From Bradyrhizobium sp. CCBAU 051011 (lineage in GTDB: Bacteria; Pseudomonadota; Alphaproteobacteria; Rhizobiales; Xanthobacteraceae), in assembly GCF_009930815.1 (NCBI RefSeq), contig NZ_CP022222.1, forward strand, positions 7,854,501-7,918,500: a stretch of DNA of 64,000 nucleotides, in the 5' to 3' direction. This document shows, in pieces, positions 54,575 through 63,353 of the stretch (the first letter of the stretch is position 1; every line of letters starts with the position of its first letter). The notes under the pieces were generated by a model. That model was not told where the DNA came from and did no database searches. It saw only the letters and a list, made by a program, of their open reading frames with translations. Made by a program: the position numbers and the translations under genes.

Positions 54575-54835
54575 GTGGGCACTAAAATGACGCCCACTGG
54601 AGATGTCTCGCCGATTCTCAGTGGTCGTGAAGAGATGGAATTTGCGCCGAGTGCCTTTTGGGCTAATGCGTCTGTCGAACAATTGGTGGCTGAGGCTCTT
54701 TCCTCGGAAAGCCTCCGTCTAGAAGAAGCCGGTAGCGCCGAGTTAAGCATTCTACAGCAGCGGCTAGAACGCGCGACGAGCCTTGTGAAGGAAGCCATCG
54801 AACGTCTAACTAACCCGAGCAAGGCTATTTCCTAA
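54575..54835 (+). CDS. Small hypothetical protein
   Basis: An 86-residue protein, acidic and helical, with ASVEQLVAEALSSESLRLEE and LQQRLERATSLVKEAIERL. The start is either a GTG at 54575 or the ATG at 54587. It is unrecognised. It is convergent with the DUF2274 gene and sits between the XRE regulator and the conjugation operon. Confidence 0.45.
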   Translation: MGTKMTPTGDVSPILSGREEMEFAPSAFWANASVEQLVAEALSSESLRLEEAGSAELSILQQRLERATSLVKEAIERLTNPSKAIS

Positions 54836-54875
54836 CTAGTCTCGACGGCTTTTGCCCTTGGTCGTTCTAATAGCC

Positions 54876-55121
54876 TTATTGTTGGGGTTTCGAAGACACG
54901 CTGCCTGAAGCCTCCTTCGCCGGCCGGCTGGCTCGCCGGAAATCCGCATCGCTATCTAGAAACGCCTCAAGCATAGACGGTACGAGATCGGCCACCTCCT
55001 CCCGTGTACCGTAGGTCTCTGCGTAAAAGTCGGCGTAGTCGCGAAGCCGCGCCGCAAGGGTCGGCGTTAGCGTCGTGCTGAGCTTGACCGGGGTTCGGTC
55101 GGGCAGCTTCGAAAGCTTCAT
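54876..55121 (-). CDS. DUF2274 protein of the conjugation operon
   Basis: An 81-residue protein: MKLSKLPDRTPVKLSTTL, LAARLRDYADFYAETYG and VPSMLEAFLDSDADFRRA are the DUF2274 pattern. The family is found directly behind trbI in conjugative elements of alpha- and gammaproteobacteria. The first ~40 residues can form a ribbon-helix-helix-like fold, so DNA binding is possible. The ATG at 55121 is preferred (GAGG eight bases upstream). It lies directly behind trbI, with six bases between the trbI stop and this start. Confidence 0.85.
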   Translation of the reverse strand: MKLSKLPDRTPVKLSTTLTPTLAARLRDYADFYAETYGTREEVADLVPSMLEAFLDSDADFRRASRPAKEASGSVSSKPQQ

Positions 55122-55126
55122 CAGCA

Positions 55127-56404
55127 TTACCTCGCCTTGGCCGCCGTCTGCATGTCTTGATACGGCTTCAGCACCAGATCCTTTGAAACAATGACGCGCA
55201 ACGGCCAACCAGGTCGCACTGTGATGGTGGGCTGTACGTCGAGTTGACGTTCGATGAGCCGCTGACCTGCCCTATTGGTCGTCTGCTGAATGCTCTCACG
55301 CAGCGCCTTGACGAGATCACTCTCGTCATTACCAAGCGAGAGCTGGGTCCCGATGCCGAGAAGCGTCGCCAGGCCAATTCCCTTGAGCAATTGCCACGTA
55401 TGGAAATCGACCTCGTCCTCCAGCCCAGCATAGCCCGCCACGTCTGTGGCCGGCAAATTCTCGATCACGATCGAGTTTCCATTCGGCAGGATGAGCCGCG
55501 TCCACACAACGAGAGCCCTCTTCTGGCCAAAGGCAACGACGCTGTCGTATTTGCCAACGAGCTTCGTTCCCTGCGGCACCAGGAGATGCTCGCCAGTCAC
55601 GGTGTCGAAGACGTTTTCCGTTACCTGGGCGATCGTCGATCCCGGCAGATCAGAATTCAAGCCAGTGATTAGGCTCGCCGGAATGATCGATCCCGCCATG
55701 ATTGCGTAGGGCGACGGCGCGGCTGTGAGGCTGTGAGGGTTGGTCGTTTCCTTGTCGGCTTTGGCGCTAACGAAAGCGAGCTTGCGCGCCTGGGACGACG
55801 GAATGATTTCGCTGGAGCGGTCGTTCACTCCGTGGGCCCTTGCAAGGAGATCGGCTGTCGTCGGAGCGTTGTCCGCAGGTGCCGGACGAAATGCCGAAGG
55901 CTGCTCAGTGGTTGTGACCGCGGCCGCTGGCTGTTTGCGCCGGTCCTGCTTGTCGGACAAGCGAAACAGGAGGCCCGACTCCTTGGCCTGCTGCGCAATT
56001 CGGGCCTGGCGGATCCGCTCTGCCCGTTCAACATCCTGCTCCGGATTAGCCTGGAACGGCGTTTCGGATGGGCTTGCCCCTAGTTTCTTCTCACTCTCGG
56101 CGAAGGCGCGACCGACATCGCCGGGCGACGGTGGGCCAAGCTTCGGGGTCAAGTCCTGGTAGGATTTGGGCAGCTTGGTGAGCCCGTCAGCCGTCTGCTT
56201 GCGGTCGGTGTTGTACAACTCGGTTCGTTCGGAGGGCTTGAACATCCGAGGCGGACTGAGCGCGATGATCGTAGCACCCGCGATGAACAACGCTGCGACC
56301 GCGCAGCCAATCATAAGGGTGCGCTTGTTGAGACGGCGGATCGGCCGCGGCCGTGCCCGCAATTCCAGCCGCTCCGGTGGCACCTTGTCGGAATCCTCGG
56401 TCAC
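55127..56404 (-). CDS. trbI: Conjugal transfer protein TrbI (VirB10 homologue)
   Basis: A 425-residue core-complex protein of the type IV secretion channel. A short cytoplasmic N-terminus is followed by one membrane helix (TLMIGCAVAALFIAGATIIA) and a long Pro/Ala/Gln-rich periplasmic linker. The VirB10 beta-barrel domain begins near 225 (SIIPASLITGLNSDLPGSTI) and has LLVPQGTKLVGKYDS. It spans both membranes. The start is a GTG that overlaps the trbG stop (GTGA). Confidence 0.92.
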   Translation of the reverse strand: MTEDSDKVPPERLELRARPRPIRRLNKRTLMIGCAVAALFIAGATIIALSPPRMFKPSERTELYNTDRKQTADGLTKLPKSYQDLTPKLGPPSPGDVGRAFAESEKKLGASPSETPFQANPEQDVERAERIRQARIAQQAKESGLLFRLSDKQDRRKQPAAAVTTTEQPSAFRPAPADNAPTTADLLARAHGVNDRSSEIIPSSQARKLAFVSAKADKETTNPHSLTAAPSPYAIMAGSIIPASLITGLNSDLPGSTIAQVTENVFDTVTGEHLLVPQGTKLVGKYDSVVAFGQKRALVVWTRLILPNGNSIVIENLPATDVAGYAGLEDEVDFHTWQLLKGIGLATLLGIGTQLSLGNDESDLVKALRESIQQTTNRAGQRLIERQLDVQPTITVRPGWPLRVIVSKDLVLKPYQDMQTAAKAR

Positions 56405-57426
56405 GATGCGCCTCCAGTGCTGAAGATCTGCGAGACCGGGCGCGCATCGGTGCGGATAATCCGAACTGTGCGCTGAGGATTCTCGCCCAGGCGAAGCTCG
56501 GCGGCGCCGAACATCCGGTCGACGATGTAATAAGAGCCTCGCACGCGATAATTGACGAGGTTAGGCCGGCCATCGGCGCCGGCGATGAAGAGCGGGGGCG
56601 CTTCGCCTTGGGAGAGACCCGACGGCATCTGAATAAAGACCTTATGGCCATCGTCGAACGCGCGCAGCGGCCGCCACGGCGGATCGTCCCCCTCGATACG
56701 GTAGCGGAAGTTCAAACTGTCCAGCCGGACGCCGCGATCAGCGACACGCTGTTCAGTCTCCTGAGCCGCCTGGTTCTGCTTATGCAGCGCGACCAAGCTA
56801 TCGGTTGGATAGGTCCAGGAGATTGAGGCCATGTAGGTTTGCTTGGTCGAGACGAGCTCGAGGTGGTAGGTGCGCCGGTCGGTCAGGACCACGAGATTGG
56901 TCTGAATGTCCGGCAGCGTCGGCTTGACCAGGATATGAACGCGCCGTGTGCTCCCCTGCCCGCTGATCGTATCAGCGATGACCCAGCGCACGGTGTCGCC
57001 GGTTGAGACGTCGATCAGCTCTTCGGCCGGCTGCAGCACGATGGTGGAGACCTTTTCCGGGCTGGTGTAAAGCCGATAAAGCGCGCCTTCAGTCCAGGGG
57101 TAGACCTGAATGGCATTGATATAGCCTGCCCGGGTCGGCTCGATCCGCGCGGCCTTGTTGGCAGTGGCAACGGCCTGCTCTGGCGGAACCGTTTCGCCTT
57201 TCTTGCCTTTGGCCGGCCAAGGCTTGAGCTGGCCAGGCAGGGGCAACACCTTGGGTACCTCCACGACCTGAACTGGCGCAGGCGGATCAGTTTCCGGAAG
57301 AGCCTTCTCGAAGCTCAACTCGTCATACGGCGCCTCTAGATTCAGTTTCGTGGCGCAGCCCCCAAGTGTGATGGCCAACGCAAGGATGCTGACCGACGCG
57401 CGGCTCTTCATGGCAAAGGACATCAT
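56401..57426 (-). CDS. trbG: Conjugal transfer protein TrbG (VirB9 homologue)
   Basis: A 341-residue outer-membrane core component. The N-terminal lipoprotein-type signal is LALAITLGGCATK, with the lipobox cysteine near residue 24. The VirB9/TrbG domain has YTSPEKVSTIVLQPAEELI, GDTVRWVIADTISGQG and the C-terminal NYRVRGSYYIVDRMF, which binds TrbI. The start (57426 or 57423) overlaps the trbF stop. Confidence 0.92.
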   Translation of the reverse strand: MMSFAMKSRASVSILALAITLGGCATKLNLEAPYDELSFEKALPETDPPAPVQVVEVPKVLPLPGQLKPWPAKGKKGETVPPEQAVATANKAARIEPTRAGYINAIQVYPWTEGALYRLYTSPEKVSTIVLQPAEELIDVSTGDTVRWVIADTISGQGSTRRVHILVKPTLPDIQTNLVVLTDRRTYHLELVSTKQTYMASISWTYPTDSLVALHKQNQAAQETEQRVADRGVRLDSLNFRYRIEGDDPPWRPLRAFDDGHKVFIQMPSGLSQGEAPPLFIAGADGRPNLVNYRVRGSYYIVDRMFGAAELRLGENPQRTVRIIRTDARPVSQIFSTGGAS

Positions 57427-58127
57427 TTTGCGTCTCCGATCAGGTCGCGCGACCAGTTGAGAGAATGAACGTAGAGACCGAGCGGATTTTTCCGCAACGT
57501 CTCGGCGGTGGTGGGAGGTTTCAGGATGACCGTTACGACGCCGGTGAAGCGCTCGGTCTTCGTCACCGCGCCGTTCTCAAAGGTGCTCTCCATCCAGCGA
57601 ATCTCGAAACTGTCGCCGGATGCACGGACGACCGAGATCACGTCGGCGGTAGCGGTTTTCGTGCCGATCTTGGTGAAGGGGTCGGTTTCGCGGGCATACT
57701 CGTTGAGCGCCTGTGCGCCGCGATCGGTGACAAAGTCATACGCCCGAAGCCAGTTCATCCGTACAATGACCGGGTCGATCGACAGCGAGCGGACGTTTTC
57801 GATGAAGCGCGCCAGGAAGTGCGCGATCTGGGCATCGGACGGCCGGTAGGTCTCGAATGCCGGACCAACCGCGCGCACCTCGCCGAGGCGATCAACCTCG
57901 ACCACGTACGGCACTACGCTGGACCGGCCGATCAACGCTGTCAGCGTGAGACCCAACACCGTTGAAAGCGCCGTAGCGGCCAGGGCCGCAATCCGCCAGT
58001 TGCTGGCCTGGACGCGGGCCGAGCCCATCCGCTCGTCCCAGACCTGCTGCGCCTTCTGGTAGGGCGTAACAGGTTCCGGCGTGTTGCCGTAGCGCACGGA
58101 CGGACGCTGGAAGGGGTGGAACGCCAT
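57423..58127 (-). CDS. trbF: Conjugal transfer protein TrbF (VirB8 homologue)
   Basis: A 234-residue inner-membrane protein. A cytoplasmic start (PYQKAQQVWDERMGSARVQA) is followed by a single helix (IAALAATALSTVLGLTLTAL) and the NTF2-like periplasmic domain (VVPYVVEVDRLGEVRAVGPA; RWMESTFENGAVTKTERFTG). It nucleates assembly of the channel. AGAGGA precedes the ATG. Confidence 0.92.
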   Translation of the reverse strand: MAFHPFQRPSVRYGNTPEPVTPYQKAQQVWDERMGSARVQASNWRIAALAATALSTVLGLTLTALIGRSSVVPYVVEVDRLGEVRAVGPAFETYRPSDAQIAHFLARFIENVRSLSIDPVIVRMNWLRAYDFVTDRGAQALNEYARETDPFTKIGTKTATADVISVVRASGDSFEIRWMESTFENGAVTKTERFTGVVTVILKPPTTAETLRKNPLGLYVHSLNWSRDLIGDAK

Positions 58128-58131
58128 GCTT

Positions 58132-59307
58132 TCAATCCTCTCTCAGCCTTGGACCGGAGGATTGGCTGCCTTTGTCACCTTCTTTCAGGCTCTGGCTGAC
58201 GACGCGCGCCGCTTCCTTGACGTGCTGCCCCCGGCGGAACTGGCTAGCAAGACCCGACGGCCTGCCACTGGTTGAGGCGGAGCCGTCACCGCCCGGCCCG
58301 CCCGAATTCGCTGGCTGGGAACCCTGGCGGGCGGCATCTGCCGCCGAAGTAGCCCCACTTGCCGACGTGCCGGCAAGCGAGGCAGCTGAACGCAGCGCGC
58401 CCATTGATCCGCCCGCCGCCATCCGCAAACCGCCGAGCGCCAGCGCACCGCCACCGATCGCGACCGCTGCGGCCCCCGCCACTGTGCCGGCAGCTGCACC
58501 CGCCCCAAGTTGAGGCGCGCCCGACACCAGACCTGCGGCAATGCCTGGCCCAAAGATGCCGAGCCCGAACAGTGAGAGCGCGGCGAGCAGCAGGCTCATG
58601 GCAGAAACGATATCGACCGGCCGGGTCAGCGTCCTGGAAAGCTCGCCGAAGATGGTCGATCCGATGCCGATGATGATCGCAAGCACCATCACCTTGACGC
58701 CGGATGCAATCACATTGCCGAGCGTCTTTTCCGCAAGGAAAGACGTTTTGCCCCAGAGCGCAAACGGCACCAGGATAAAGCTTGCAAGCGTTGTCAGCTT
58801 GAACTCGATCAAGGTGACGAAGAGCTGGACCGAGAGTACGAAGAACGCGAGCACGATCACGATCCAGCAGAACAGCAGGATCAGAATCGTCGGCAGGTTG
58901 GCAAGCATCTCGAAGCCCGAAAACTGGCCGGTTTCCTCGAGCAGCGGATGCGCCGCGGTGAATCCTGTCGAGGCCACAAAGCCCGGCCGCATCAGATCCG
59001 CCGCGCTCAGTGACCCTCCGCTTGCCTTCAGCCCGATGCTTGAGAACGAGCTGAAGACGATGCCGGCAAGCGATTTGAAATTGCCAATGATGAAGGCGAA
59101 TGCCCCGACATAGAGCACTTTTTTGGCAAGCGTAACCATGATGTGATCGTCGGCCCGCAGGCTCCACGCGAGGCCCGCAAGCGTCAAATCGATCACAACC
59201 AGCGTGGAGCTTAGAAACGCAACGTCGCCGCCGAGAATTCCAAAGCCGGAATCGATATAGCGCGAGAATGTATCGGTGAAACGGTCGATGACCGCGAGAT
59301 CAGCCAT
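58132..59307 (-). CDS. trbL: Conjugal transfer protein TrbL (VirB6 homologue)
   Basis: A 391-residue polytopic protein with about six membrane helices in the first 260 residues (for example ILILLFCWIVIVLAFFVLSV and LLLAALSLFGLGIFGPGIAA). The tail is long, Gly/Ala/Ser-rich and hydrophilic (SGPRLRED at the end). The conserved FKLTTLASFILVPFALWGKT is typical of TrbL/VirB6. A strong ribosome site (GAGGAGGGG) precedes the ATG at 59307. Confidence 0.9.
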   Translation of the reverse strand: MADLAVIDRFTDTFSRYIDSGFGILGGDVAFLSSTLVVIDLTLAGLAWSLRADDHIMVTLAKKVLYVGAFAFIIGNFKSLAGIVFSSFSSIGLKASGGSLSAADLMRPGFVASTGFTAAHPLLEETGQFSGFEMLANLPTILILLFCWIVIVLAFFVLSVQLFVTLIEFKLTTLASFILVPFALWGKTSFLAEKTLGNVIASGVKVMVLAIIIGIGSTIFGELSRTLTRPVDIVSAMSLLLAALSLFGLGIFGPGIAAGLVSGAPQLGAGAAAGTVAGAAAVAIGGGALALGGLRMAAGGSMGALRSAASLAGTSASGATSAADAARQGSQPANSGGPGGDGSASTSGRPSGLASQFRRGQHVKEAARVVSQSLKEGDKGSQSSGPRLRED

Positions 59308-59318
59308 GGTCCCCTCCT

Positions 59319-60074
59319 CTACCGTGAGCCGTTGTAAGCCCGACCGTCTCCGATGAAGCGGGTAAAGCGCTCGCGGCCGGCCTCCGCGGAGGCCTGCTGC
59401 TCGACCGCTCGCAAGGCCTCGGCTCGGGCCTGTGTCGCGACCAGCGCTTGGGCCTGCAGCGACTGCTTGACCTGAAGCGCAAGCAGTTCGTTGCCGGACT
59501 GCTGGGCCTGCAGGGACCCGACGGCGCCCGAAGAATTGGCCATCAGCGTACGGAGCGTCTGCCCGTCCTGGGCGAGCGCGGAGACAATCGTCGCCTGGGT
59601 CACCAGCGTTTGCTTCAGCGCCTGATAGGTGTTGTCCCAGCGAGCTGTCGCGTCCTGCACCATCCGGTCTGAGGACACGGCTGCGGTATATTGGCGAGGA
59701 TAAAACCGCTGAAGATCACCCTGGGTTTTCTGGACGTCGAAGGAGATGCCTTTGGCTTGGGCGATCAGGCTGTTGATCTCGTTAATCTTCGAAGTGAGTT
59801 GGCCAACAACGCTGCTCGGCAGGCTCGTCAGGTTCCTGGCGCCGTTGATCAGCATCTGCGCCTCGTTTTCGAGACTCTTGACCTGATTGTTGATCTGATC
59901 CAGTGCCCGAGCGGCAGTCAGAATATTCTGGCTATAGTTCGAGGGATCGAACACGACGATCTGCGCTCCGGGTCGTCGTGACCCACTCACCGTAACCACC
60001 AGTGCCAGTCCGATTGCGACGACGCTGGTCGCCAGTTTTCGTGGAACAGTTTTGCCGAGCAGTTTTTCCAGCAT
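59319..60074 (-). CDS. trbJ: Conjugal transfer protein TrbJ (VirB5 homologue)
   Basis: A 251-residue exported protein with a signal peptide (KLATSVVAIGLALVVTVSGS, region 12-35). The mature part is long-helical: VVFDPSNYSQNILTAARALD, NNQVKSLENEAQMLINGARN and ALQAQQ-type repeats near the C-terminus. It is a minor pilus component. The ATG at 60074 has GGAG eight bases upstream. No trbK entry-exclusion gene lies between trbJ and trbL. Confidence 0.88.
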   Translation of the reverse strand: MLEKLLGKTVPRKLATSVVAIGLALVVTVSGSRRPGAQIVVFDPSNYSQNILTAARALDQINNQVKSLENEAQMLINGARNLTSLPSSVVGQLTSKINEINSLIAQAKGISFDVQKTQGDLQRFYPRQYTAAVSSDRMVQDATARWDNTYQALKQTLVTQATIVSALAQDGQTLRTLMANSSGAVGSLQAQQSGNELLALQVKQSLQAQALVATQARAEALRAVEQQASAEAGRERFTRFIGDGRAYNGSR

Positions 60075-60122
60075 CAGATGGACTCCGGACTTGAGGATAA
60101 GGATCGCGGGCAACGCGTGTAA

Positions 60123-62711
60123 TCACGCGTCCCTGACTTGTTCGAAGGTGCTGATCAGATTTGCGGCCCACTGTAGATCGCGGGCAGCGAGGTAGCTCTT
60201 CGCGAACTGGCCGGGACCGAATTTGGCGAGTAGCGCCTCAATCAGGCGCTGATCCTCGGGCGATGAAGCCGCCGCAAAGGCAAGCGCAACTGGACCGAGC
60301 CCAAGCTCGAACAGGCGATTGCCGGCGCGCGATTGCAGGTAGTAGTCCCGCTTCGGAAAGGCTTCCGCGATCAGGCGCACTTGCGTGTCGTTAAGACCGA
60401 AACGGCGGTAGGTCTCCGACTGTGAAGGCTCGAGCGCCCGCGGGTTTGGCAGGAATATCCGGGTTGGGCATGACTCAATGATTGCCGGCGCGATCTGGCT
60501 GTCGGCAATGTCACTGAGTGACTGGGTTGCGAAGATGACGGCGACGTTTTTCTTACGGAGTGTCTTCAGCCATTCACGTATACGGTCAGCGAACAACGGG
60601 TCGTCCAGAAACAACCAGGCCTCATCCAGGACCAGAAGTGTCGGCCGGCCATCAAAACGCGCTTCAAGCGCATGGAACAAATAAGTAAGCACGGGCGTCA
60701 CCAATCCCGGCAGCGCCATCAGTTCTTCCATCTCGAACGTCAGCACATCGGCGCCGGACAGCCTGTCCGCGTCGGCATCAAGAAAGCGCCCATAAGGCCC
60801 TTCCAGCGTATATGGCGTCAGCGCCTGACGCAGTGCGTCGCGTGCCAATAGCGCCACCAGGCCGGTCATGGTGCGCTCAGCAACGGGGGCCGACGCTAGG
60901 CTTTTCAAGGCCGACCAGATCGTCTCCTTGACCTCGGGTGTGGTGAGAACCCGTTCATGGGCAAGAACGCCACACAACCAATCAAGCGCCCAGAGCCGCG
61001 CTCCCTCGTCGTCGACATCCCGGAGTGGCTGGAACGCAAGCCCACCCTTCACGCCCAGCTCAGACCAGGCGCCGCCGAGCCCAAGCGTCGCCGCGCGGGC
61101 CGAGCGACCTTTGTCGAAGATCACAAGCTGGGATCTTTGGTAGCGGCGGAATTGAAGGGCTAGCACCGACAGAAGGACAGATTTGCCGGCACCCGTCGGG
61201 CCAACGATCAGACTGTGGCCGACATCGCCGACATGCAGCGTCAGGCGAAATGGCGTTGCACCCTTGGTCTTGGCCAGGAGAAGCGGCGGTCCGTCCAGAT
61301 GTTCGCAGCGCACCTCGCCTGCCCAAACGGCCGACAAAGGGCACATATGGGCAAGATTGAGGGTATGGACGATCGGCTGACGTAGGTTCGCGTAAGCCTG
61401 CCCGGGCAGGCTGCCGAGCCAGGCCTCCACCGCGTTGACGTTCTCCCGGATGGTGGTGAAACCACGGCTATTGATGGCTCGTTCCACCGCGCGAATCTTT
61501 TCGTCGGCTGCGTAGGAATCCTCGTCGTGAACCGTAACCGTCGTCGTGATGTAGCCGAATGCTACGAGGTCATCGCCGAGCTCCTGCAGCGCCGCATCCG
61601 CGTCCACTGCCTTGTTATCCGCATCGGTGTCGAGCAAGGCCGCCTGCTCGTTGAACATTACTTCCTTGAGAATGGCGCCCAAGGATTTGCGCTTTGCGAA
61701 CCATTGCCGCCGATAGCGGGACAGTGCTGCTTGGGCTTGCGTCCGGTCGAGCGGCAGAAAGCGTGTGGTCCACCGGTAGGCGACACCAAGCCGGTTCAAG
61801 TCGTCGAGCACGCCGGGAAACGTGACGGCGGGAAAGCCCAGAACGGTCACGGTGCGGAGATGGCTGCGGCCGATCGCTGGCGAAAGACCGCCGGTCAGCG
61901 GCTCATCGCAAAGGAATGCGTCGAGATAGGCCGGAATTTCAGGAACTTTGACGGGATGCCGCTTTGTCGAGACACAGGAGTGCAGATAGGTCAGCGTGTC
62001 CTTGTCGTCGAGCGGGGCAATTTCCGGCAGAATCGACGAGAGCAGATCGATGGCCCTGTGGGTTTCCTGAATGAAGCGCTGGAGATGCTCCTGGTATCCG
62101 CCCGACCGCGCGGCGCGTCGCGGCGGTTGACCGTCGCTTGAGCTATCACCTCCCGGAGCATTTTGGTCGGCCACGTGCTGCGAGCGAGCGGCGTGCCCTC
62201 GCCGAAATAAGCGAGACAACGGATTCGAGCCAAACGTCTGATTGCCCGGATTTTCCAGAAACAGAGCTTCCAGCCTTGAGACCCGCTCGACCGGCGGCAG
62301 ATACATCAATGTGAGATGCGCGATGCTCTCAAAATGCTGGCCGGCGCGACGCGAGGGGTCATCCCATGCCGCATCGACTGTTTCCTCAAAGGACGCGCGC
62401 CGCTCCTCATCGACCAGCCAGGACACCGCATCGGGAAATTGCGACCGAGGGTAATCCGAGGCCGGGACGCGGGTGGCGTCGAAGAACAGCGCCCAACCTG
62501 AGCCAAATCTTTTCAGGACATTGTTGACGCGGGATGCGGCGCTCATCAGTTCCGCTTCGGTGGCGCTGTCGAGATCTGGACCGCGGTAACGTACCGTGCG
62601 CTGGAAACTGCCGTCCTTGTTCAGGACAATTCCGGGCGCAATCAGACAGGCCCAGGGCAGCCAGTCAGCCAGCCGATGTGCGTGGGAGCGAAATTCGCGC
62701 AGGTTCAGCAT
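60123..62711 (-). CDS. trbE: Conjugal transfer ATPase TrbE (VirB4 homologue)
   Basis: An 862-residue ATPase. The N-terminal half (VirB4-type, CagE/TrbE region) has RTVRYRGPDLDSATEAELMS, and the C-terminal RecA-like half has Walker A in LIVGPTGAGKSVLLSVLAL and Walker B in LLVLDEAWLFLDDPLFA, then VIFATQSLSDIADSQIAPAI. It powers pilus assembly and substrate transfer. I take the ATG at 62711, which overlaps the trbD stop, rather than 62720. Confidence 0.93.
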   Translation of the reverse strand: MLNLREFRSHAHRLADWLPWACLIAPGIVLNKDGSFQRTVRYRGPDLDSATEAELMSAASRVNNVLKRFGSGWALFFDATRVPASDYPRSQFPDAVSWLVDEERRASFEETVDAAWDDPSRRAGQHFESIAHLTLMYLPPVERVSRLEALFLENPGNQTFGSNPLSRLFRRGHAARSQHVADQNAPGGDSSSDGQPPRRAARSGGYQEHLQRFIQETHRAIDLLSSILPEIAPLDDKDTLTYLHSCVSTKRHPVKVPEIPAYLDAFLCDEPLTGGLSPAIGRSHLRTVTVLGFPAVTFPGVLDDLNRLGVAYRWTTRFLPLDRTQAQAALSRYRRQWFAKRKSLGAILKEVMFNEQAALLDTDADNKAVDADAALQELGDDLVAFGYITTTVTVHDEDSYAADEKIRAVERAINSRGFTTIRENVNAVEAWLGSLPGQAYANLRQPIVHTLNLAHMCPLSAVWAGEVRCEHLDGPPLLLAKTKGATPFRLTLHVGDVGHSLIVGPTGAGKSVLLSVLALQFRRYQRSQLVIFDKGRSARAATLGLGGAWSELGVKGGLAFQPLRDVDDEGARLWALDWLCGVLAHERVLTTPEVKETIWSALKSLASAPVAERTMTGLVALLARDALRQALTPYTLEGPYGRFLDADADRLSGADVLTFEMEELMALPGLVTPVLTYLFHALEARFDGRPTLLVLDEAWLFLDDPLFADRIREWLKTLRKKNVAVIFATQSLSDIADSQIAPAIIESCPTRIFLPNPRALEPSQSETYRRFGLNDTQVRLIAEAFPKRDYYLQSRAGNRLFELGLGPVALAFAAASSPEDQRLIEALLAKFGPGQFAKSYLAARDLQWAANLISTFEQVRDA

Positions 62712-62962
62712 GCGAGCCATCCCTTGTGCTTGGTGTGGCGGACAGCGACTTCGACAAAGGCCGGATCGCGCTTGGCAAGCCAGACGGCGATGCCGTGCCC
62801 GACGATCCAGAGCACGAGGCCCGCGAGCCAGAGCCTCAAGCCGAGCGCCAGCACCGCCGAAATCGTGCCAAGCAGGATCGCGGCGGCGCGCGGTGCGCCT
62901 CCAATCAAAATCGGCTCGGTCAGCGAGCGGTGAAGAACAAGTTCAAAGCCGTCGGGTCGCAT
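62705..62962 (-). CDS. trbD: Conjugal transfer protein TrbD (VirB3 homologue)
   Basis: An 85-residue protein with hydrophobic helices (AAAILLGTISAVLALGLRLW and LAGLVLWIVGHGIAVWLA) and the VirB3-type RSLTEPILIGGAPRA at the N-terminus. It is an inner-membrane partner of TrbE. It overlaps trbC (TGATG) and trbE, so all three are translationally coupled. Confidence 0.9.
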   Translation of the reverse strand: MRPDGFELVLHRSLTEPILIGGAPRAAAILLGTISAVLALGLRLWLAGLVLWIVGHGIAVWLAKRDPAFVEVAVRHTKHKGWLAC

Positions 62963-63333
62963 CAGATCAGCGCTCCGCCGCCGAACGAAAAGAACGACAG
63001 AAAGAACGAGCTGGCCGCAAAGGCGATCGACAGGCCGAACACGACCTGGACCATCTTCCGAAACCCGCCGGACGTATCGCCAAAGGCGAGCGAAATCCCG
63101 GTCACCGTGATGATGATGACAGCTACGATCTTTGCGACCGGCCCCTGTACGGATTCCAGAATGCGCTCGAGCGGCGCCTCCCACGGCATGCCAGAACCTG
63201 CGGCGCCAGCGGCCGACGCCGTCAGCAACGTGACAATGAAGCCGGCGCCGAAGTCGACGATGACAGGTTGGACGGCATGGCGAAGCCGTCCAAAGCAACC
63301 ACGCGCGGCTGAGACCTGAAGTCTGAATGTCAT
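62962..63333 (-). CDS. trbC: Conjugal transfer pilin TrbC (VirB2 homologue)
   Basis: A 123-residue prepilin. The N-terminal part up to about residue 46 (TASAAGAAGSGMPWEAPLER marks the processing region) is removed, and two hydrophobic helices follow (VAKIVAVIIITVTGISLAFG; VVFGLSIAFAASSFFLSFFS). The mature chain forms the conjugative pilus. GGAGA precedes the ATG at 63333. Confidence 0.9.
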   Translation of the reverse strand: MTFRLQVSAARGCFGRLRHAVQPVIVDFGAGFIVTLLTASAAGAAGSGMPWEAPLERILESVQGPVAKIVAVIIITVTGISLAFGDTSGGFRKMVQVVFGLSIAFAASSFFLSFFSFGGGALI

Positions 63334-63353
63334 GAACTCTCTCCGGATCCTGA